In this document: positions 8,060 through 17,574 of the stretch, piece after piece
Numbering within the stretch: position 1 is the first letter of the stretch
How the letters are laid out: each line of letters begins with the position of its first letter
Origin: CAYJLW01 sp964370965
GTDB taxonomy: Bacteria > Actinomycetota > Acidimicrobiia > UBA2766
DNA length: 64,000 bases
Reading direction: 5' to 3'
NCBI GenBank assembly: GCA_964370965.1
Contig: CAYJLW010000008.1
Coordinates: forward strand, 25,476 to 89,475
Program-made: the position numbers and the translations under genes
Notes under the pieces: model-generated
Told to the model about the DNA's origin: nothing
The model's input: only the letters and a program-made list of their open reading frames with translations
Database searches by the model: none

Positions 8060-9832
8060 TCAGGACGCCGCCGGGACCCGCGTCCCCGGATCGGGCTCCA
8101 GCGCGCCCCCGCGGGCGCGCAGTGGTGCCGCCCGGGGGAGGCGGATCCAGAAGCGGGCCCCGTGGGGCGCCACGTTCTCGACCCCGATCGTGCCGCCGTG
8201 AGCGCTCACGATGTTGCGCGATATCGCGAGGCCGAGGCCGCTGCCCTCCCCTCCCCCGGCGGTCACGAAGGGATCGAAGACCCTGTCGAGGAGGTCGCCG
8301 GGCACGCCGGGCCCCTCGTCCACGACGGCGACCTCCATGGCATCGACGGTCGTCTTCACCTCCAGACGTATCGTGCTCCCGGGCGGAGCGAACTTCCTGG
8401 CGTTCTCGACGAGGTTCCGGAGGACCTGGGTGACGCGGCCCGGATCGGCGTGGAGGGACCCTGGAGTCGGCTCGCCGCTCACCTCCACGCGAAGGCTGTG
8501 CGCCGGGGCGAGCTGAGGGAACGCGGCCTGGACCTCCTCGATCAGGGTGCCGAAGTCCACGGGCTCGGGTAGGACCCGGAGAGCGCCCACCTCGTCGCCA
8601 ATCAGGTCACGCATGTCCTCCACGAGACGGCCGAGGCGGCCGCCCACGACCTCGATACGGCCCAGGAGGTCGTCGACGTCGGAATCGTCGAGCTCGTGGC
8701 GGCGCTGGCGCAGCGTCTGGGCGAAACCGGTGACGACGGTCGCCGGCGTCCGCAGCTCGTGCACGACCGCTGCCGCGAAGTCGTCCTTCGCCCGGGCGAG
8801 GCGACGCAGCTCCTCGTGGGCCGCCTCGAGCTCGCCCACCCGCGCCGAAAGCTCCTCGTTGCGCTCGGCGAGTTCCTCGGACACGGTCCGGAGGCTGCGC
8901 AGGAGCCGCAGCGAGAGACGTCCCCCCGAAAGGGCGACGAACGCGAAGCCGGCGACGAGTGCCACCCGCTGGAGGCCGGAAGTGAGGATGACGGCGGTGA
9001 AGACGATCGGAGCCCCCAGCATCGCCGTGAGGGCGAAGGGGAGCACCTGCACCCGCCGGTCCGCCCTATGCGCGGGAGGGTTCTCCGGACGCACCTGAGA
9101 GGCGAGGCCGATGGCGGCGTGGCCGAAGACCCACAGCGGCAGCCAGGCCCACAGGTAGAAGTCGACGGCGGTCACGATCACGCCGCAGAGGCCGGCCAGG
9201 TACCCGATCACGAGGGGAAGCCGGATCCCGCCGAGGCGGCCCTCCGCGTAGACGGCGACCTGTACACCCACGGCGAGAAGGAGGTAGAGCGAGAAGTAGG
9301 TGAAGTCGAAGACCCTGTCGTATCCCTGCCCGGCGGTCGCCTTCAGGATCCAGGGAACGGCGAAGGCCCCTGTGGGGAGGGCGTAGGTGAGAAGGAGACT
9401 GGGGAGGTCCCAGCCCACGGTGGCGAGGCGGGCGACACCCCGGCGCACGCTGTCACGGGCGAGACACCAGGTGGCCACGCAGCTGAAGACGATGGCGAGC
9501 CAGAAGAAGAAAGCCGCCAGGGTCATCTCGGGGAAGGCGCCCGTGCGCAGCTGCGCCCACAGGTTCGTGAGGTCGCCGGCGGCGTTGCACAGGAGCGACA
9601 GGAGTACGGACGTCCACAACGCCCGCAGTCCGGGCCGGGAGATCCGGCGCAGGACGAGGGCCGCCGAGCCCAGGGACACGACGGCGGCGGCGGCGATCGC
9701 CACGACCTCGCGGGCGCGCACGGGCGTGGCGACGACAACGCCCGCGGCGAGAACCGTGACCCCGCCGGCGCACACCATGGCGGTGCCGGAGGTGAAACCC
9801 CGGGCGCCACGCTCAGGAGACGCTCGCTTCAC
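8060..9832 (-). CDS. Membrane sensor histidine kinase
   Basis: About 590 residues. The first 270 residues form eight or so membrane helices without a large extracytoplasmic loop. A coiled coil follows (VSEELAERNEELSARVGELEAAHEELRRL broken into heptads), then the dimerisation box VVHELRTPATVV with the phospho-accepting His near residue 358, and a HATPase domain with N box (LRNLVENARKF), G1 (DEGPGVPG) and G2 (GEGSGLGLA). No response regulator is adjacent, so it is an orphan here. The frame extends to a TTG at 9925; a GTG at 9832 with an AGG before it is preferred. Confidence 0.85.
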   Translation of the reverse strand: MKRASPERGARGFTSGTAMVCAGGVTVLAAGVVVATPVRAREVVAIAAAAVVSLGSAALVLRRISRPGLRALWTSVLLSLLCNAAGDLTNLWAQLRTGAFPEMTLAAFFFWLAIVFSCVATWCLARDSVRRGVARLATVGWDLPSLLLTYALPTGAFAVPWILKATAGQGYDRVFDFTYFSLYLLLAVGVQVAVYAEGRLGGIRLPLVIGYLAGLCGVIVTAVDFYLWAWLPLWVFGHAAIGLASQVRPENPPAHRADRRVQVLPFALTAMLGAPIVFTAVILTSGLQRVALVAGFAFVALSGGRLSLRLLRSLRTVSEELAERNEELSARVGELEAAHEELRRLARAKDDFAAAVVHELRTPATVVTGFAQTLRQRRHELDDSDVDDLLGRIEVVGGRLGRLVEDMRDLIGDEVGALRVLPEPVDFGTLIEEVQAAFPQLAPAHSLRVEVSGEPTPGSLHADPGRVTQVLRNLVENARKFAPPGSTIRLEVKTTVDAMEVAVVDEGPGVPGDLLDRVFDPFVTAGGGEGSGLGLAISRNIVSAHGGTIGVENVAPHGARFWIRLPRAAPLRARGGALEPDPGTRVPAAS

Positions 9833-9990
9833 GTCACGCCTATCGGCCGACAGGGCCCCATCGTGAGTCCCGGGCTGCGCTGGGGCTGCCCTTCGGGACG
9901 CTCCCGGACCGGGCAAACGCCTCAAGTCCCGCCTGTTCCGACCGATGCAGCGTGCTGGAGACCCTCAACCCGCACACACAGAGGTGATCG

Positions 9991-10839
9991 ATGGGCAGAT
10001 GGAGTCGCAGCGTCGACCTTCTCAAGAAGAGCTGGGGTGTCCTGCGCGAGGACAAGGAGCTCATGGTGTTCCCGATCCTGGCCTCGATCGGGGCTCTGGT
10101 GGTCCTCGCTCTGTTCGCCGCCCCCGTCGTCGCCGTCTTCGTCGGCAAGGGAGAGTCCGTGGGCAGCAAGCTCCCAGTGTGGATGTACCCGGTGATCTTC
10201 GCCTTCTACGTCGTGTCCTTCACGGTGACGAACTACTTCGGCGCCGCGCTCATCGGGGCGGCGAACATCCGCCTCGAGGGTGGGAACCCGACGCTGCGCG
10301 ACGGCTTCCGGATCGCCAACAGCCACTTCGGCGCCGTCCTGGCTTGGTCGGTCGTGGCCGCCACAGTCGGTCTCGTCATTCAGGCCATCCAGCAGCGGGC
10401 CGGTGTCGCCGGGCGTATCGCGGGTGGTCTCGCCGGGGTCGCCTGGTCCCTCGTCACCTTCCTCGTGATGCCGGTGCTCATCTTCGAGGGCGTCGGCGTG
10501 CGTCAGGCCCTGAAGCGCTCCGCCCACCTCTTCAAGGAGCGCTGGGGGGAGCAGGTGATCGGTCAGGCCGGCATCGGGATCGTGGGCGGGCTCCTCATGC
10601 TGGCCGGCGTCGCTGTGATCGCCGCCGGGGTCGCTGTCGCGGTTGCCGTGACACCCATCCTCGGGGTGGCGATCGCCGCCGTGGGCGTGGTCTACGTCCT
10701 CGTGCTCGGCTGCCTGCTGCGGGCCATGAGCGGGATCTTCAACGTCGCCCTGTACCGCTTCGCCGCCACAGGCGAGGGCACGAGCGTGTTCACGACAGAG
10801 GAGCTCGCCGGGACGTTCCACCCCAAGGGGATGCGCTGA
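9991..10839 (+). CDS. DUF6159-type polytopic membrane protein
   Basis: 282 residues with about six membrane helices. It starts with the family pattern SVDLLKKSWGVLREDKELMVFPILASI and contains ALIGAANIRLEGGNPTLRDGF, FEGVGVRQALKRSAHLFKERWG and FNVALYRFA. Members of this family are common in actinobacteria and have no known function. The ATG is preceded by GAGGTG at about 7 nt. It is transcribed away from the histidine kinase across roughly 160 bp. Confidence 0.75.
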   Translation: MGRWSRSVDLLKKSWGVLREDKELMVFPILASIGALVVLALFAAPVVAVFVGKGESVGSKLPVWMYPVIFAFYVVSFTVTNYFGAALIGAANIRLEGGNPTLRDGFRIANSHFGAVLAWSVVAATVGLVIQAIQQRAGVAGRIAGGLAGVAWSLVTFLVMPVLIFEGVGVRQALKRSAHLFKERWGEQVIGQAGIGIVGGLLMLAGVAVIAAGVAVAVAVTPILGVAIAAVGVVYVLVLGCLLRAMSGIFNVALYRFAATGEGTSVFTTEELAGTFHPKGMR

Positions 10840-10879
10840 GGGGACGTCTCCCCGGCGCGTCGCCGGACCCGAGCCTGGC

Positions 10880-10885
10880 TAGCCT
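10880..10885 (+). promoter_or_regulatory. Candidate -10 element for the M20 peptidase gene
   Basis: TAGCCT lies 10 nt before the ATG at 10896 in the short gap after the DUF6159 gene. No ribosome binding site is visible between it and the ATG, which fits a leaderless or nearly leaderless message. Confidence 0.35.
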
Positions 10886-10895
10886 GTGCCGGGCG

Positions 10896-12302
10896 ATGAT
10901 CGTCCCCCCCGGAGCACCGCACGCTGCCGCCGCCGCTGCACGGGAGTCCTTCCCTGCCACCGTCGATGCACTGCGCGACCTCGTCGCCATTCCCAGTGTG
11001 AGCGCCCCTGGCTTCGATCCGGCCGAGGTGACACGCTCGGCGGACGCCTCCGCCACGGTTCTGGAGGCAGCGGGCCTCCCGGACGTCCGCCTCCTCGAGA
11101 TCCCGGGCGCGCCGCCGTACGTGACCGGAGCGTGGACGGGCGCCCCCGGGGCCCCCACCGTCCTGCTGTACGCGCATCACGACGTGCAGCCCGCGGGCAT
11201 CGCCGAGAACTGGACCACTCCCCCGTTCCGGCCCGACGAGCGCGACGGCCGCCTCTACGGGCGGGGCAGCGCCGACGACAAGGCCGGCGTAGTCGCGCAC
11301 GCCGCCGCCGTCTCCGCCTGGCTGGAGACCGCCGGCGCCCTGCCCGTGAACGTGAAGGTCGTGATCGAGGGCGAGGAGGAGACCGGTTCCACTCACCTGG
11401 AGGAGTTCCTGGAACGCCACGGCGCCGACCTCGCCGCCGATGTCATCGTCCTCGCCGACGCCGGCAACTGGCGGGTGGGCACCCCCGGGATCACGTACTC
11501 CCTGCGGGGCCTCGCCGACCTCGTCGTGGCGGTGCGGGCCCTCGACAGCCCCGCCCACAGCGGCCTCGCCGGCGGATTCGTGCCCGACCCCGTGCTCGGC
11601 CTTGCCCGCATGCTCGCCGGTCTCGTGGACGACAGCGGCGACGTCGCCGTTCCCGGCTTCGGCGCCGACGCCCGCGTCCCCTCGGCGGCTGAGCTCGCCC
11701 GCATCCGGTCGCTCCCCGACCCCGACGCCGGCCTCCGGCGGGCCTTCGGGGTCCGTCCGGGTGTGGTGACGGCGGGCGGCGACGGGCCCCCCACGGTCTA
11801 CGAACGCCTCTGGCTCACCCCGACGGTCACGGTCGTGGGGTTCGACTCTCATCCCATAGCGGGCTCCTCCAACCAGGTGGTGGCGGCCGCGTCGGCCCGT
11901 CTCGGCATCCGCCTCGCCCCAGGGCAGGACCCCGCCCGGGCTGTGGGGCTGCTGCGGGACCACCTCGCGGCGAACGTGCCCTGGGGTCTCGAGGCCTCTT
12001 TCGCCGTGGGCGAGGCCGCCCCGGGGTGGGTGTGTGAGCCCACGGGTCCCGCATTCGAGGCCGCCGGGGCCGCCCTCACGACCGGTTTCGGGAAGGCCCC
12101 CGTGCTCATGGGAATGGGGGGGTCCATACCCTTCGTGGGGCCCTTCGCCGCCGCGTTCGGCGGCGTCCCGGCACTCCTCGTCGGCCCCGGCGACCCCTCC
12201 AGCCGGGTCCACGGAGAGGACGAGTCTGTCGACCTCGACGACCTCCGCAAGCTCGTCGAGAGCGAGGTCCACCTCCTCGCCGAGATCGCCGCCCGCATGT
12301 AG
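10896..12302 (+). CDS. M20-family metallopeptidase (dipeptidase)
   Basis: 468 residues of the ArgE/DapE/CPG2/CNDP group. The two-zinc site is visible: YAHHDVQP (first His and Asp), GRGSADDKAG (bridging Asp) and EGEEETGS (general-base Glu and metal Glu), with a later ADAGNW Asp and a lid domain containing DSPAHSGLAGG. Such enzymes hydrolyse dipeptides or N-acyl amino acids in the cytoplasm. The C-terminal metal His is probably in the PGDPSSRVHGEDE segment, typical of the CNDP-like branch. The ATG at 10896 gives the normal family length. Confidence 0.88.
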   Translation: MIVPPGAPHAAAAAARESFPATVDALRDLVAIPSVSAPGFDPAEVTRSADASATVLEAAGLPDVRLLEIPGAPPYVTGAWTGAPGAPTVLLYAHHDVQPAGIAENWTTPPFRPDERDGRLYGRGSADDKAGVVAHAAAVSAWLETAGALPVNVKVVIEGEEETGSTHLEEFLERHGADLAADVIVLADAGNWRVGTPGITYSLRGLADLVVAVRALDSPAHSGLAGGFVPDPVLGLARMLAGLVDDSGDVAVPGFGADARVPSAAELARIRSLPDPDAGLRRAFGVRPGVVTAGGDGPPTVYERLWLTPTVTVVGFDSHPIAGSSNQVVAAASARLGIRLAPGQDPARAVGLLRDHLAANVPWGLEASFAVGEAAPGWVCEPTGPAFEAAGAALTTGFGKAPVLMGMGGSIPFVGPFAAAFGGVPALLVGPGDPSSRVHGEDESVDLDDLRKLVESEVHLLAEIAARM

Positions 12303-12406
12303 AGGCGACACCGGGGCGGCGGTCCCCGAGCACACCTTTTCCTCAGGTTCTCCTACTTGTGGTTCGCGGGCGCCATGGCCGACGATGTCCGTGGAGGTGA
12401 ACGAAG

Positions 12407-12661
12407 ATGTGGGTGTGGGCGGACGACCTGGCAGCGGAGCTGGAGCGACGGGGCGAGACGTCGGTCGCGCTCCGGCTCCGGGGCGTGTGGGCGGCCCGGC
12501 GCCTGGGCACGCCTCTGGCGGAGGCGGACGCCGACACCCTCGCCGGCCTCGCAGACCTCCTCACCGGCGCCCCTGCATGGCGGGCACGGATTCAGTCGTT
12601 GTCGGCCTCCCAGAGCACGACGGCGGTCTCCCACTCGAAGGCGAGGTCGTCAGGGACGTAG
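12407..12661 (+). CDS. Small hypothetical protein
   Basis: An 84-codon frame beginning MWVWADDLAAELERRG, preceded by GGAGGTG at 8 nt, the best ribosome binding site in this stretch. The first 60 residues look like a real small helical protein (alternating Leu/Ala and charged residues); the last 20 or so overlap the 3' end of the convergent HD gene. No family is recognised. Confidence 0.45.
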   Translation: MWVWADDLAAELERRGETSVALRLRGVWAARRLGTPLAEADADTLAGLADLLTGAPAWRARIQSLSASQSTTAVSHSKARSSGT

Positions 12662-13236
12662 AGGTGCTGGTGGTGCTCCGCCCAGGCCGCCACCGGGGCT
12701 TGGGACCCTACGGCCGCCAGCATCCGTCGGCCGGTCCAAGGATGCAGCCAGTACAGGGCGAAGCGTTCCCGCAGACCCCTGGGACGGACCCGTCCGCAGG
12801 GATCGGCCCGCACCTGTTCCCAGACCCCCCGGGACCAGTGCTCGGCCGTGACGGGCAGGAAGCGGCGCACGAGCGTCGCCACCGCGCGACCCACGGGGCC
12901 GAGACGGCAGTCCATCTTGCCCACGTCGTGCAGGAGAGCGGCGCGCACCGCGAGGGGGTCGTCTGTGCGCTCCGCCACCAGGGCCCCGACGCCGGCGGCG
13001 TGGCGCTGGTCGAAGTCCGCCAGCCTCGAGAACAACGCCCACTCCCCTTCGGTGAGGACGGTGCGCGCCCAGGCGAGCCTGTCCGGTGAGGGTCCTCCGG
13101 ATCGCACGGAAACGAAGAAGCGGCCGGCGAGGTGTTCGTAGGGGGTCCGGGCGCCCCTCACCCTCCACGAACGCGGGCGGGGGGGATCGTGGGGTCGCCG
13201 GAGCGGCGGGGACTCAGGCGCCGTCGCTGGCGGCAC
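12592..13236 (-). CDS. HD-domain protein (putative metal-dependent phosphohydrolase)
   Basis: About 214 residues. A His (DQRHAAGV), followed by AALLHDVGKMD and later WAEHHQHLY, fits the HD superfamily of His-Asp metal phosphohydrolases. Between them lie helical segments (VGRAVATLVRRFLPVTAEHW). The substrate cannot be inferred. The first 25 codons overlap the TraR/DksA gene and are Pro/Arg-rich, so the GTG at 13161, just before the TPYEHLAGRFF segment, may be the true start. Confidence 0.7.
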   Translation of the reverse strand: MPPATAPESPPLRRPHDPPRPRSWRVRGARTPYEHLAGRFFVSVRSGGPSPDRLAWARTVLTEGEWALFSRLADFDQRHAAGVGALVAERTDDPLAVRAALLHDVGKMDCRLGPVGRAVATLVRRFLPVTAEHWSRGVWEQVRADPCGRVRPRGLRERFALYWLHPWTGRRMLAAVGSQAPVAAWAEHHQHLYVPDDLAFEWETAVVLWEADND

Positions 13237-13558
13237 AGGCGCGACAGAGCTTGGCCGAGGGCAGGGCCTCGAGGCGGGCGGCGGCGATCTGCCCGCCGCA
13301 GTGCTCGCACGCGCCGTAAGTGCCCGCGCCGATCTTGGTGAGAGCCGACTCGACGTCCGCGAGGCTCTCGCGGAGCTTGCCGGCGAGGGTGATGAGCTCG
13401 CCCTTCTCGGCCGTGACGGCGCCGGAATCCGCGAAGCCCTCGTCCGTGCCCAGGTGCAGTGACTCCCCGCCCGGGTCTACGCCGAGCTCGCGGAGGCGGC
13501 TCACGAGCCCGTCGCGCTCCTCGGTCAGTTCGATGCGAATGGCCTCGAGATCGGGCAC
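13214..13558 (-). CDS. TraR/DksA-family zinc-finger protein
   Basis: 114 residues: a helical N-terminal half (IRIELTEERDGLVSRLRELG) and a C4 zinc finger, ACEHCGG and LCRACAASD, as in DksA/TraR proteins that enter the RNA polymerase secondary channel. The segment between (ESALTKIGAGTYGACEHCG) is the family hallmark. A TATCAT hexamer (13653-13648, minus strand) about 90 nt upstream could be its -10. It overlaps the downstream HD gene slightly. Confidence 0.85.
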   Translation of the reverse strand: MPDLEAIRIELTEERDGLVSRLRELGVDPGGESLHLGTDEGFADSGAVTAEKGELITLAGKLRESLADVESALTKIGAGTYGACEHCGGQIAAARLEALPSAKLCRACAASDGA

Positions 13559-13711
13559 GGGAATCCTCCAGGGAGATCCGGTGGGCCGCAGCGACCAGGC
13601 CCCGCGGAAGAACGCGCGAACTCACCAGACGTGCGTTTGTGTCCTGGATGATAGCCGGACGCCTCCTCGGCAGTGTCCCGAGGATCACGGACCCACGGGC
13701 GACGCCGTCTC

Positions 13712-14659
13712 CTACGCGTGACGCGCCCTGGGGTGCGCGTCCATGAAGACTTCGCGGAGGCGGCGCTGGCTCACGCGGGTGTAGATCTGCGTCGTCGTGA
13801 TGCTGGCGTGGCCCAGCATCTCCTGCACGAGGCGGATGTCGGCGCCGTGCTCGATCATGTGCGTGGCACAGCTGTGGCGCAGGACGTGGGGCGTGAGGCG
13901 GGCCCCGAGTCCGACCCGGTCCCCGTAGCGGCGCACGATCTGCCAGCACCCCTGGCGGGAAAGCCGGCCGCCCCGCTGGTTCAGGACCAGCGCCCGCCCG
14001 GAAACCCGGTCGCGGACGAGTTGGGGGCGGGACCGCACGAGGTACTGCTCCACGGCGGCGCCGGCGTAGCTCCCGAGGGGCAGGACGCGCTCCTTGCGGC
14101 CCTTGCCGAAGCAGCGCACCACGGCCCTGTCGAGGTCGACGTCGTCGACGTCGAGGCCGCACAGCTCCGAGATCCTCATGCCCGTGCCGTAGAGCAACTC
14201 CAGGATCGCCCGGTCCCGCAGCAGCGCCGGCCCGCTCCCCGTGACCGCGCCGAGCAGGTCCGCCACCTCGTCCTCGTCGAGCGCCTTGGGGACGGCCTGG
14301 GGGAGCTTCGGCGACACCGTGAGCTGTGTGGGGTCTGACTCCAGGAGGCCCTCGTCCACGCAGAAACGGTGCAGGCTGCGCAGGGCAGCGAGGTGGCGGG
14401 CGACGCTGGGAGGACGCAGGGGACGGTCTCCCCGGCCCAGGGACTGCAGGAACGCCGCCACGTCAGCGGGCCCCACCTCCCCTGGGGAGAGACCGGCGGC
14501 GCTGAGGAACGCCACGTAGCGGCGCAGGTCGCGGCGGTAGGCGGCGAGCGTGTTCGGAGACAGGCCCCGCTCCACGCTCAGCCAGTCGGCGTGGAGCGCG
14601 AGGAGCCGGTCGAAGCCGACGGCGTCAGCCGCCCCGGAACGCGTCGGTGAGTGTGACAA
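13712..14659 (-). CDS. xerD: XerD-type tyrosine recombinase
   Basis: 315 residues. The N-terminal core-binding domain (LSVERGLSPNTLAAYRRDL) is followed by the catalytic domain with Arg (GTGMRISELCGL), Lys (GKGRKERVLPL), HxxR (HVLRHSCATHM), the second His (LGHASITTTQ) and the nucleophile Tyr (IYTRV). Length and spacing fit the XerC/XerD resolvases that act at dif during chromosome segregation. In M. tuberculosis xerD also follows pyrG and a Nudix gene, which supports the XerD call. The start is a TTG overlapping the end of ald by 35 nt; a shorter start is possible. Confidence 0.9.
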   Translation of the reverse strand: MSHSPTRSGAADAVGFDRLLALHADWLSVERGLSPNTLAAYRRDLRRYVAFLSAAGLSPGEVGPADVAAFLQSLGRGDRPLRPPSVARHLAALRSLHRFCVDEGLLESDPTQLTVSPKLPQAVPKALDEDEVADLLGAVTGSGPALLRDRAILELLYGTGMRISELCGLDVDDVDLDRAVVRCFGKGRKERVLPLGSYAGAAVEQYLVRSRPQLVRDRVSGRALVLNQRGGRLSRQGCWQIVRRYGDRVGLGARLTPHVLRHSCATHMIEHGADIRLVQEMLGHASITTTQIYTRVSQRRLREVFMDAHPRARHA

Positions 14660-15746
14660 CCTGGCGGCCGAGCGTATCCGCGACGGCGGCGTTCGTCACC
14701 TCCCCGCCGGCGAACTGCACGCCCGGCCCGAGGGCGGGGCGCCTGGCCACGGCCCCGGCGAGGTCACCGGCCGCGAGTGCCTCCAGATAGGGCAGGGTGG
14801 CATTCGTGAGGGCGTACGTGGACGTGTGGGGCACGGCGGCGGGGATGTTGCCCACGCCGTAGTGGACGACGTCGTGCAGGACGAAGACAGGGTCGTCGTG
14901 TGTGGTTTCGCGCGACGTGGCGATGCAGCCCCCCTGGTCGATGGAGACGTCGATCACGACGGACCCGCGCCGCATGGCCCGCACCGTGTCCTCTCGCACG
15001 ACGACGGGCGCCCGCTCCCCTGCCCGCAGCACGGCGCCGATGACGAGGTCCGCGCCCGTGACGTACTCGTGGACGGCCGCCTTGCTCGACGCCATCGTGA
15101 CGACTCGGCCCCTGTGCTGGAGGTCGAGGAGCCGGAGGCGGTCGGCGTCGACGTCCACCACGACGACATTGGCCTCCATACCGGCGGCGATCTGGCAGGC
15201 GCTCATGCCCGCCATCCCGGCCCCGAGGACGACCACGTTGCCGGGGCGCACACCCGTGACCCCGCCGAGGAGGAGACCCCGTCCGCCGCTCGCCCGCTCC
15301 AGGAAGTGGGCTCCGATCTGGGGGGCGAGGCGACCGGCGACCTCGCTCATCGGGGCGAGGAGGGGGAGGCGGCCGTCCGGGAGTTGCACCGTCTCGTAGC
15401 CGACACCGGTCACCGAGCGTTCCAGAAGGGCCTCGCCCACGGCGGGGTAGGCGGCGACGTGGAGGTACGTGAAGAGGATGACGCCGGGACGGAGGCAGGC
15501 GATCTCGGACGCCAGCGGTTCCTTGACCTTGCAGACGAGGTCGGCCTCCCCCCAGATCGTGTCGGCGTCGGGCACGATCACGGCCCCGGCGCCCCGGTAC
15601 TCGTCGTCGTGGATCGTGGAGCCCTCGCCCGCGCCGGTCTCCACGAGGATGCGGTGACCGGCCTCTGCGAGCTCGTGCACGCCCGTGGGCGTGATTGCCA
15701 CGCGGTTCTCGCCCGGTTTGATCTCGCGGGGCACACCCACGATCAC
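14625..15746 (-). CDS. ald: Alanine dehydrogenase
   Basis: 373 residues, the usual length. The N-terminal segment VGVPREIKPGENRVAITP holds the pyruvate-binding Arg. Then come VKEPLASE, FTYLHVAA (catalytic His), the NAD-binding VVVLGAGMAGMSACQIAAG, and DQGGCIATSRETTHDDPVF with PAAVPHTST. The enzyme interconverts L-alanine and pyruvate plus ammonia with NAD. The start is GTG. It sits between the damaged pyrG region and xerD, a place not usual for ald in mycobacteria. Confidence 0.93.
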   Translation of the reverse strand: MIVGVPREIKPGENRVAITPTGVHELAEAGHRILVETGAGEGSTIHDDEYRGAGAVIVPDADTIWGEADLVCKVKEPLASEIACLRPGVILFTYLHVAAYPAVGEALLERSVTGVGYETVQLPDGRLPLLAPMSEVAGRLAPQIGAHFLERASGGRGLLLGGVTGVRPGNVVVLGAGMAGMSACQIAAGMEANVVVVDVDADRLRLLDLQHRGRVVTMASSKAAVHEYVTGADLVIGAVLRAGERAPVVVREDTVRAMRRGSVVIDVSIDQGGCIATSRETTHDDPVFVLHDVVHYGVGNIPAAVPHTSTYALTNATLPYLEALAAGDLAGAVARRPALGPGVQFAGGEVTNAAVADTLGRQVVTLTDAFRGG

Positions 15747-15795
15747 GGCTGCCCCCCGCCCTGGCGGTCACGCTCGGCGAGGAGGGGGCGGTGTC

Positions 15796-15879
15796 TCACC
15801 CGTCGACGGTGACGTCCAGCATGGACCCGCCGTCCGCGGCGAGCACGTCAGGGGGGGCGCCGCGGCCCCGGGCGGCGGG
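15796..15879 (-). pseudogene. Orphan 3' end of an unknown gene at the assembly gap
   Basis: On the minus strand a plausible C-terminus (DVLAADGGSMLDVTVDG, then TGA) leads out of the 10-N gap, in a frame different from pyrG. In related actinobacteria a Nudix hydrolase lies between pyrG and xerD, so this may be the tail of such a gene, the rest of which was lost in the gap. The identity is inference only. Confidence 0.35.
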
Positions 15880-15889
15880 NNNNNNNNNN
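15880..15889. other. 10-N assembly gap in low-quality sequence
   Basis: Ten N, followed on the plus strand by about 75 bases of almost pure C/G homopolymer-like sequence. The pyrG frame reads into it without its normal stop, so bases are probably missing or wrong here. Confidence 0.95.
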
Positions 15890-17551
15890 CCCCCCCCCGC
15901 GCGGGCGCCCCCCCCCCCGGCCCCCGCCGCGCGCGGCCCCCCGGCCGGGGGGCGCGCGGCGCCCGGCGGCGGCGGCCTCCACGAAACGGTGGAAGAGCGG
16001 GTTCGGCCGGTTCGGGCGCGACGTGAACTCGGGGTGGAACTGCGTGGCCATGAAGAACGGATGCTCGGGAAGCTCGATGATCTCGACCAGGCGGTTGTCG
16101 GGGGAGATCCCGGAGCAGACCAGGCCGGCGTCCTCGAGTTGGCGGCGGAACCTGGGGTTCACCTCGTAGCGGTGCCGGTGGCGCTCGTAGACCACGAGGT
16201 CGCCGTAGGTGGCCGCCGCCCGTGTGCCGGGCAGCAGTCGACACGGGTACGCGCCGAGGCGCATGGTGCCGCCGAGGTTCTTCACGTCGCGCTGCGTGGC
16301 CATGAGGTCGATCACCGGGTACTGCGTGTGCGGGTCGAACTCGGCGGAGTTCGCACCGACCATGCCGGCGACGTTGCGGGCGAACTCGATGACGGCGCAC
16401 TGCAGGCCGAGGCAGAGACCCAGGAACGGGACGGCGTTCTCCCGGGCGTGGCGGACGGCGGCGATCTTGCCCTCGACACCGCGCACGCCGAAGCCGCCGG
16501 GAACGCAGATGCCGTCGAGGCCGTCGAGGCGGTCGCCCGCCAGGAGGCCCTCGGTCTCATCGGAGGTGATCCAGACGATCTCGGGGCGGACGCCGACCGC
16601 GAAGCAGCCGTGGCGGATGGCCTCGACGACGGAGAGGTAGGCGTCGGGGAGGCCGACGTACTTGCCCACGAGACCGATGCGCACCACCTCGGTGGCGGCC
16701 TCGGCCCGCCGGCACATCGCCTCCCACTCGACCATGTCGGGTTCGCCCGTCTCGAGGTCGAGGAGGTCACAGAGGATGTCGTCGAGGCCTTCCTCGCGCA
16801 GCACGAGCGGGATCTCGTAGATGTTGGGGGCGTCCACGGCGGAGACCACGGCAATCTGGTCGACGTCGCAGAGAAGGCTGATCTTGCGCTTCACGTCAGC
16901 GGAGAGGGGCCGGTCCGAGCGGCACACGATGGCGTCGGGCTGGATGCCCCGGGAGCGCAGCTCGGTCACAGAGTGCTGCGTGGGCTTGGTCTTCTGCTCC
17001 TCGGAGGGCCCCAGGAACGGGACGAGGGTGACGTGGACGTATGCGACGTTGTCGCGCCCGACGTCCTTGCGGATCTGGCGGATCGCTTCGAGGAACGGGA
17101 GGATCTCGATGTCGCCCACCGTGCCGCCGATCTCGGTGATGACGACGTCTACGTCGGGGGCTCCGAGCTCCAGGATGCGGGCCTTGATCTCGTCGGTGAT
17201 GTGCGGGATGACCTGCACGGTCTGGCCGAGGTACTCCCCGCGGCGCTCCTTGGCGATCACGCTGGAGTAGATCGCCCCCGTCGTGGCGTTCGACTCCCGC
17301 TGGAGACTCTCGTCGATGAAGCGCTCGTAGTGGCCGAGGTCGAGGTCGGTCTCGCCGCCGTCGTCGGTGACGTAGACCTCGCCGTGCTGGAAGGGGTTCA
17401 TCGTCCCCGGATCGACGTTGATGTAGGGGTCGAGCTTCTGCATCGTCACTCGCAGGCCCCTCGCCACGAGGAGCCGGCCGAGGGACGACGCCGTGAGCCC
17501 CTTGCCGAGGCTCGACGCCACACCACCGGTCACGAAGACGTGCTTGGCCAT
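15890..17551 (-). CDS. pyrG: CTP synthase (3' end lost in assembly gap)
   Basis: CTP synthase makes CTP from UTP, ATP and glutamine. The synthetase domain starts at ATG 17551 with KHVFVTGGVASSLGKG (P-loop) and continues through MQKLDPYINVDPGTMNP and EVYVTDDGGETDLDLGHYERF. The glutamine amidotransferase domain has VPGGFGVRG, the nucleophile Cys in FLGLCLGLQ, and the His-Glu pair in QFHPEFTSRP. After NPLFHRFVEAAAAG the sequence turns into G/C-rich noise and no normal stop is found, so the last 10-20 residues are uncertain. A TACAGT hexamer 8 nt before the ATG suggests a leaderless transcript. Confidence 0.93.
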
Positions 17552-17574
17552 CCGTTGGGACTGTAGCAGCGGCC
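17520..17574. repeat. 55-bp direct repeat, copy 1 (contig-end duplication)
   Basis: These 55 bases, covering the first codons of pyrG and its promoter region, are identical to 17675-17729. The copies abut the 100-N gap on each side, which is what an unmerged k-mer overlap between contigs looks like. Confidence 0.9.
17560..17565 (-). promoter_or_regulatory. Candidate -10 element for pyrG
   Basis: TACAGT on the minus strand lies 8 nt before the pyrG ATG. The second copy at 17715-17720 is part of the duplicated contig end and is probably the same molecule. Confidence 0.35.

Noticed and set aside
14550..17566. Long plus-strand frames opposite ald and pyrG
   Set aside because: Antisense to well-defined enzymes; one also runs through the N gap.
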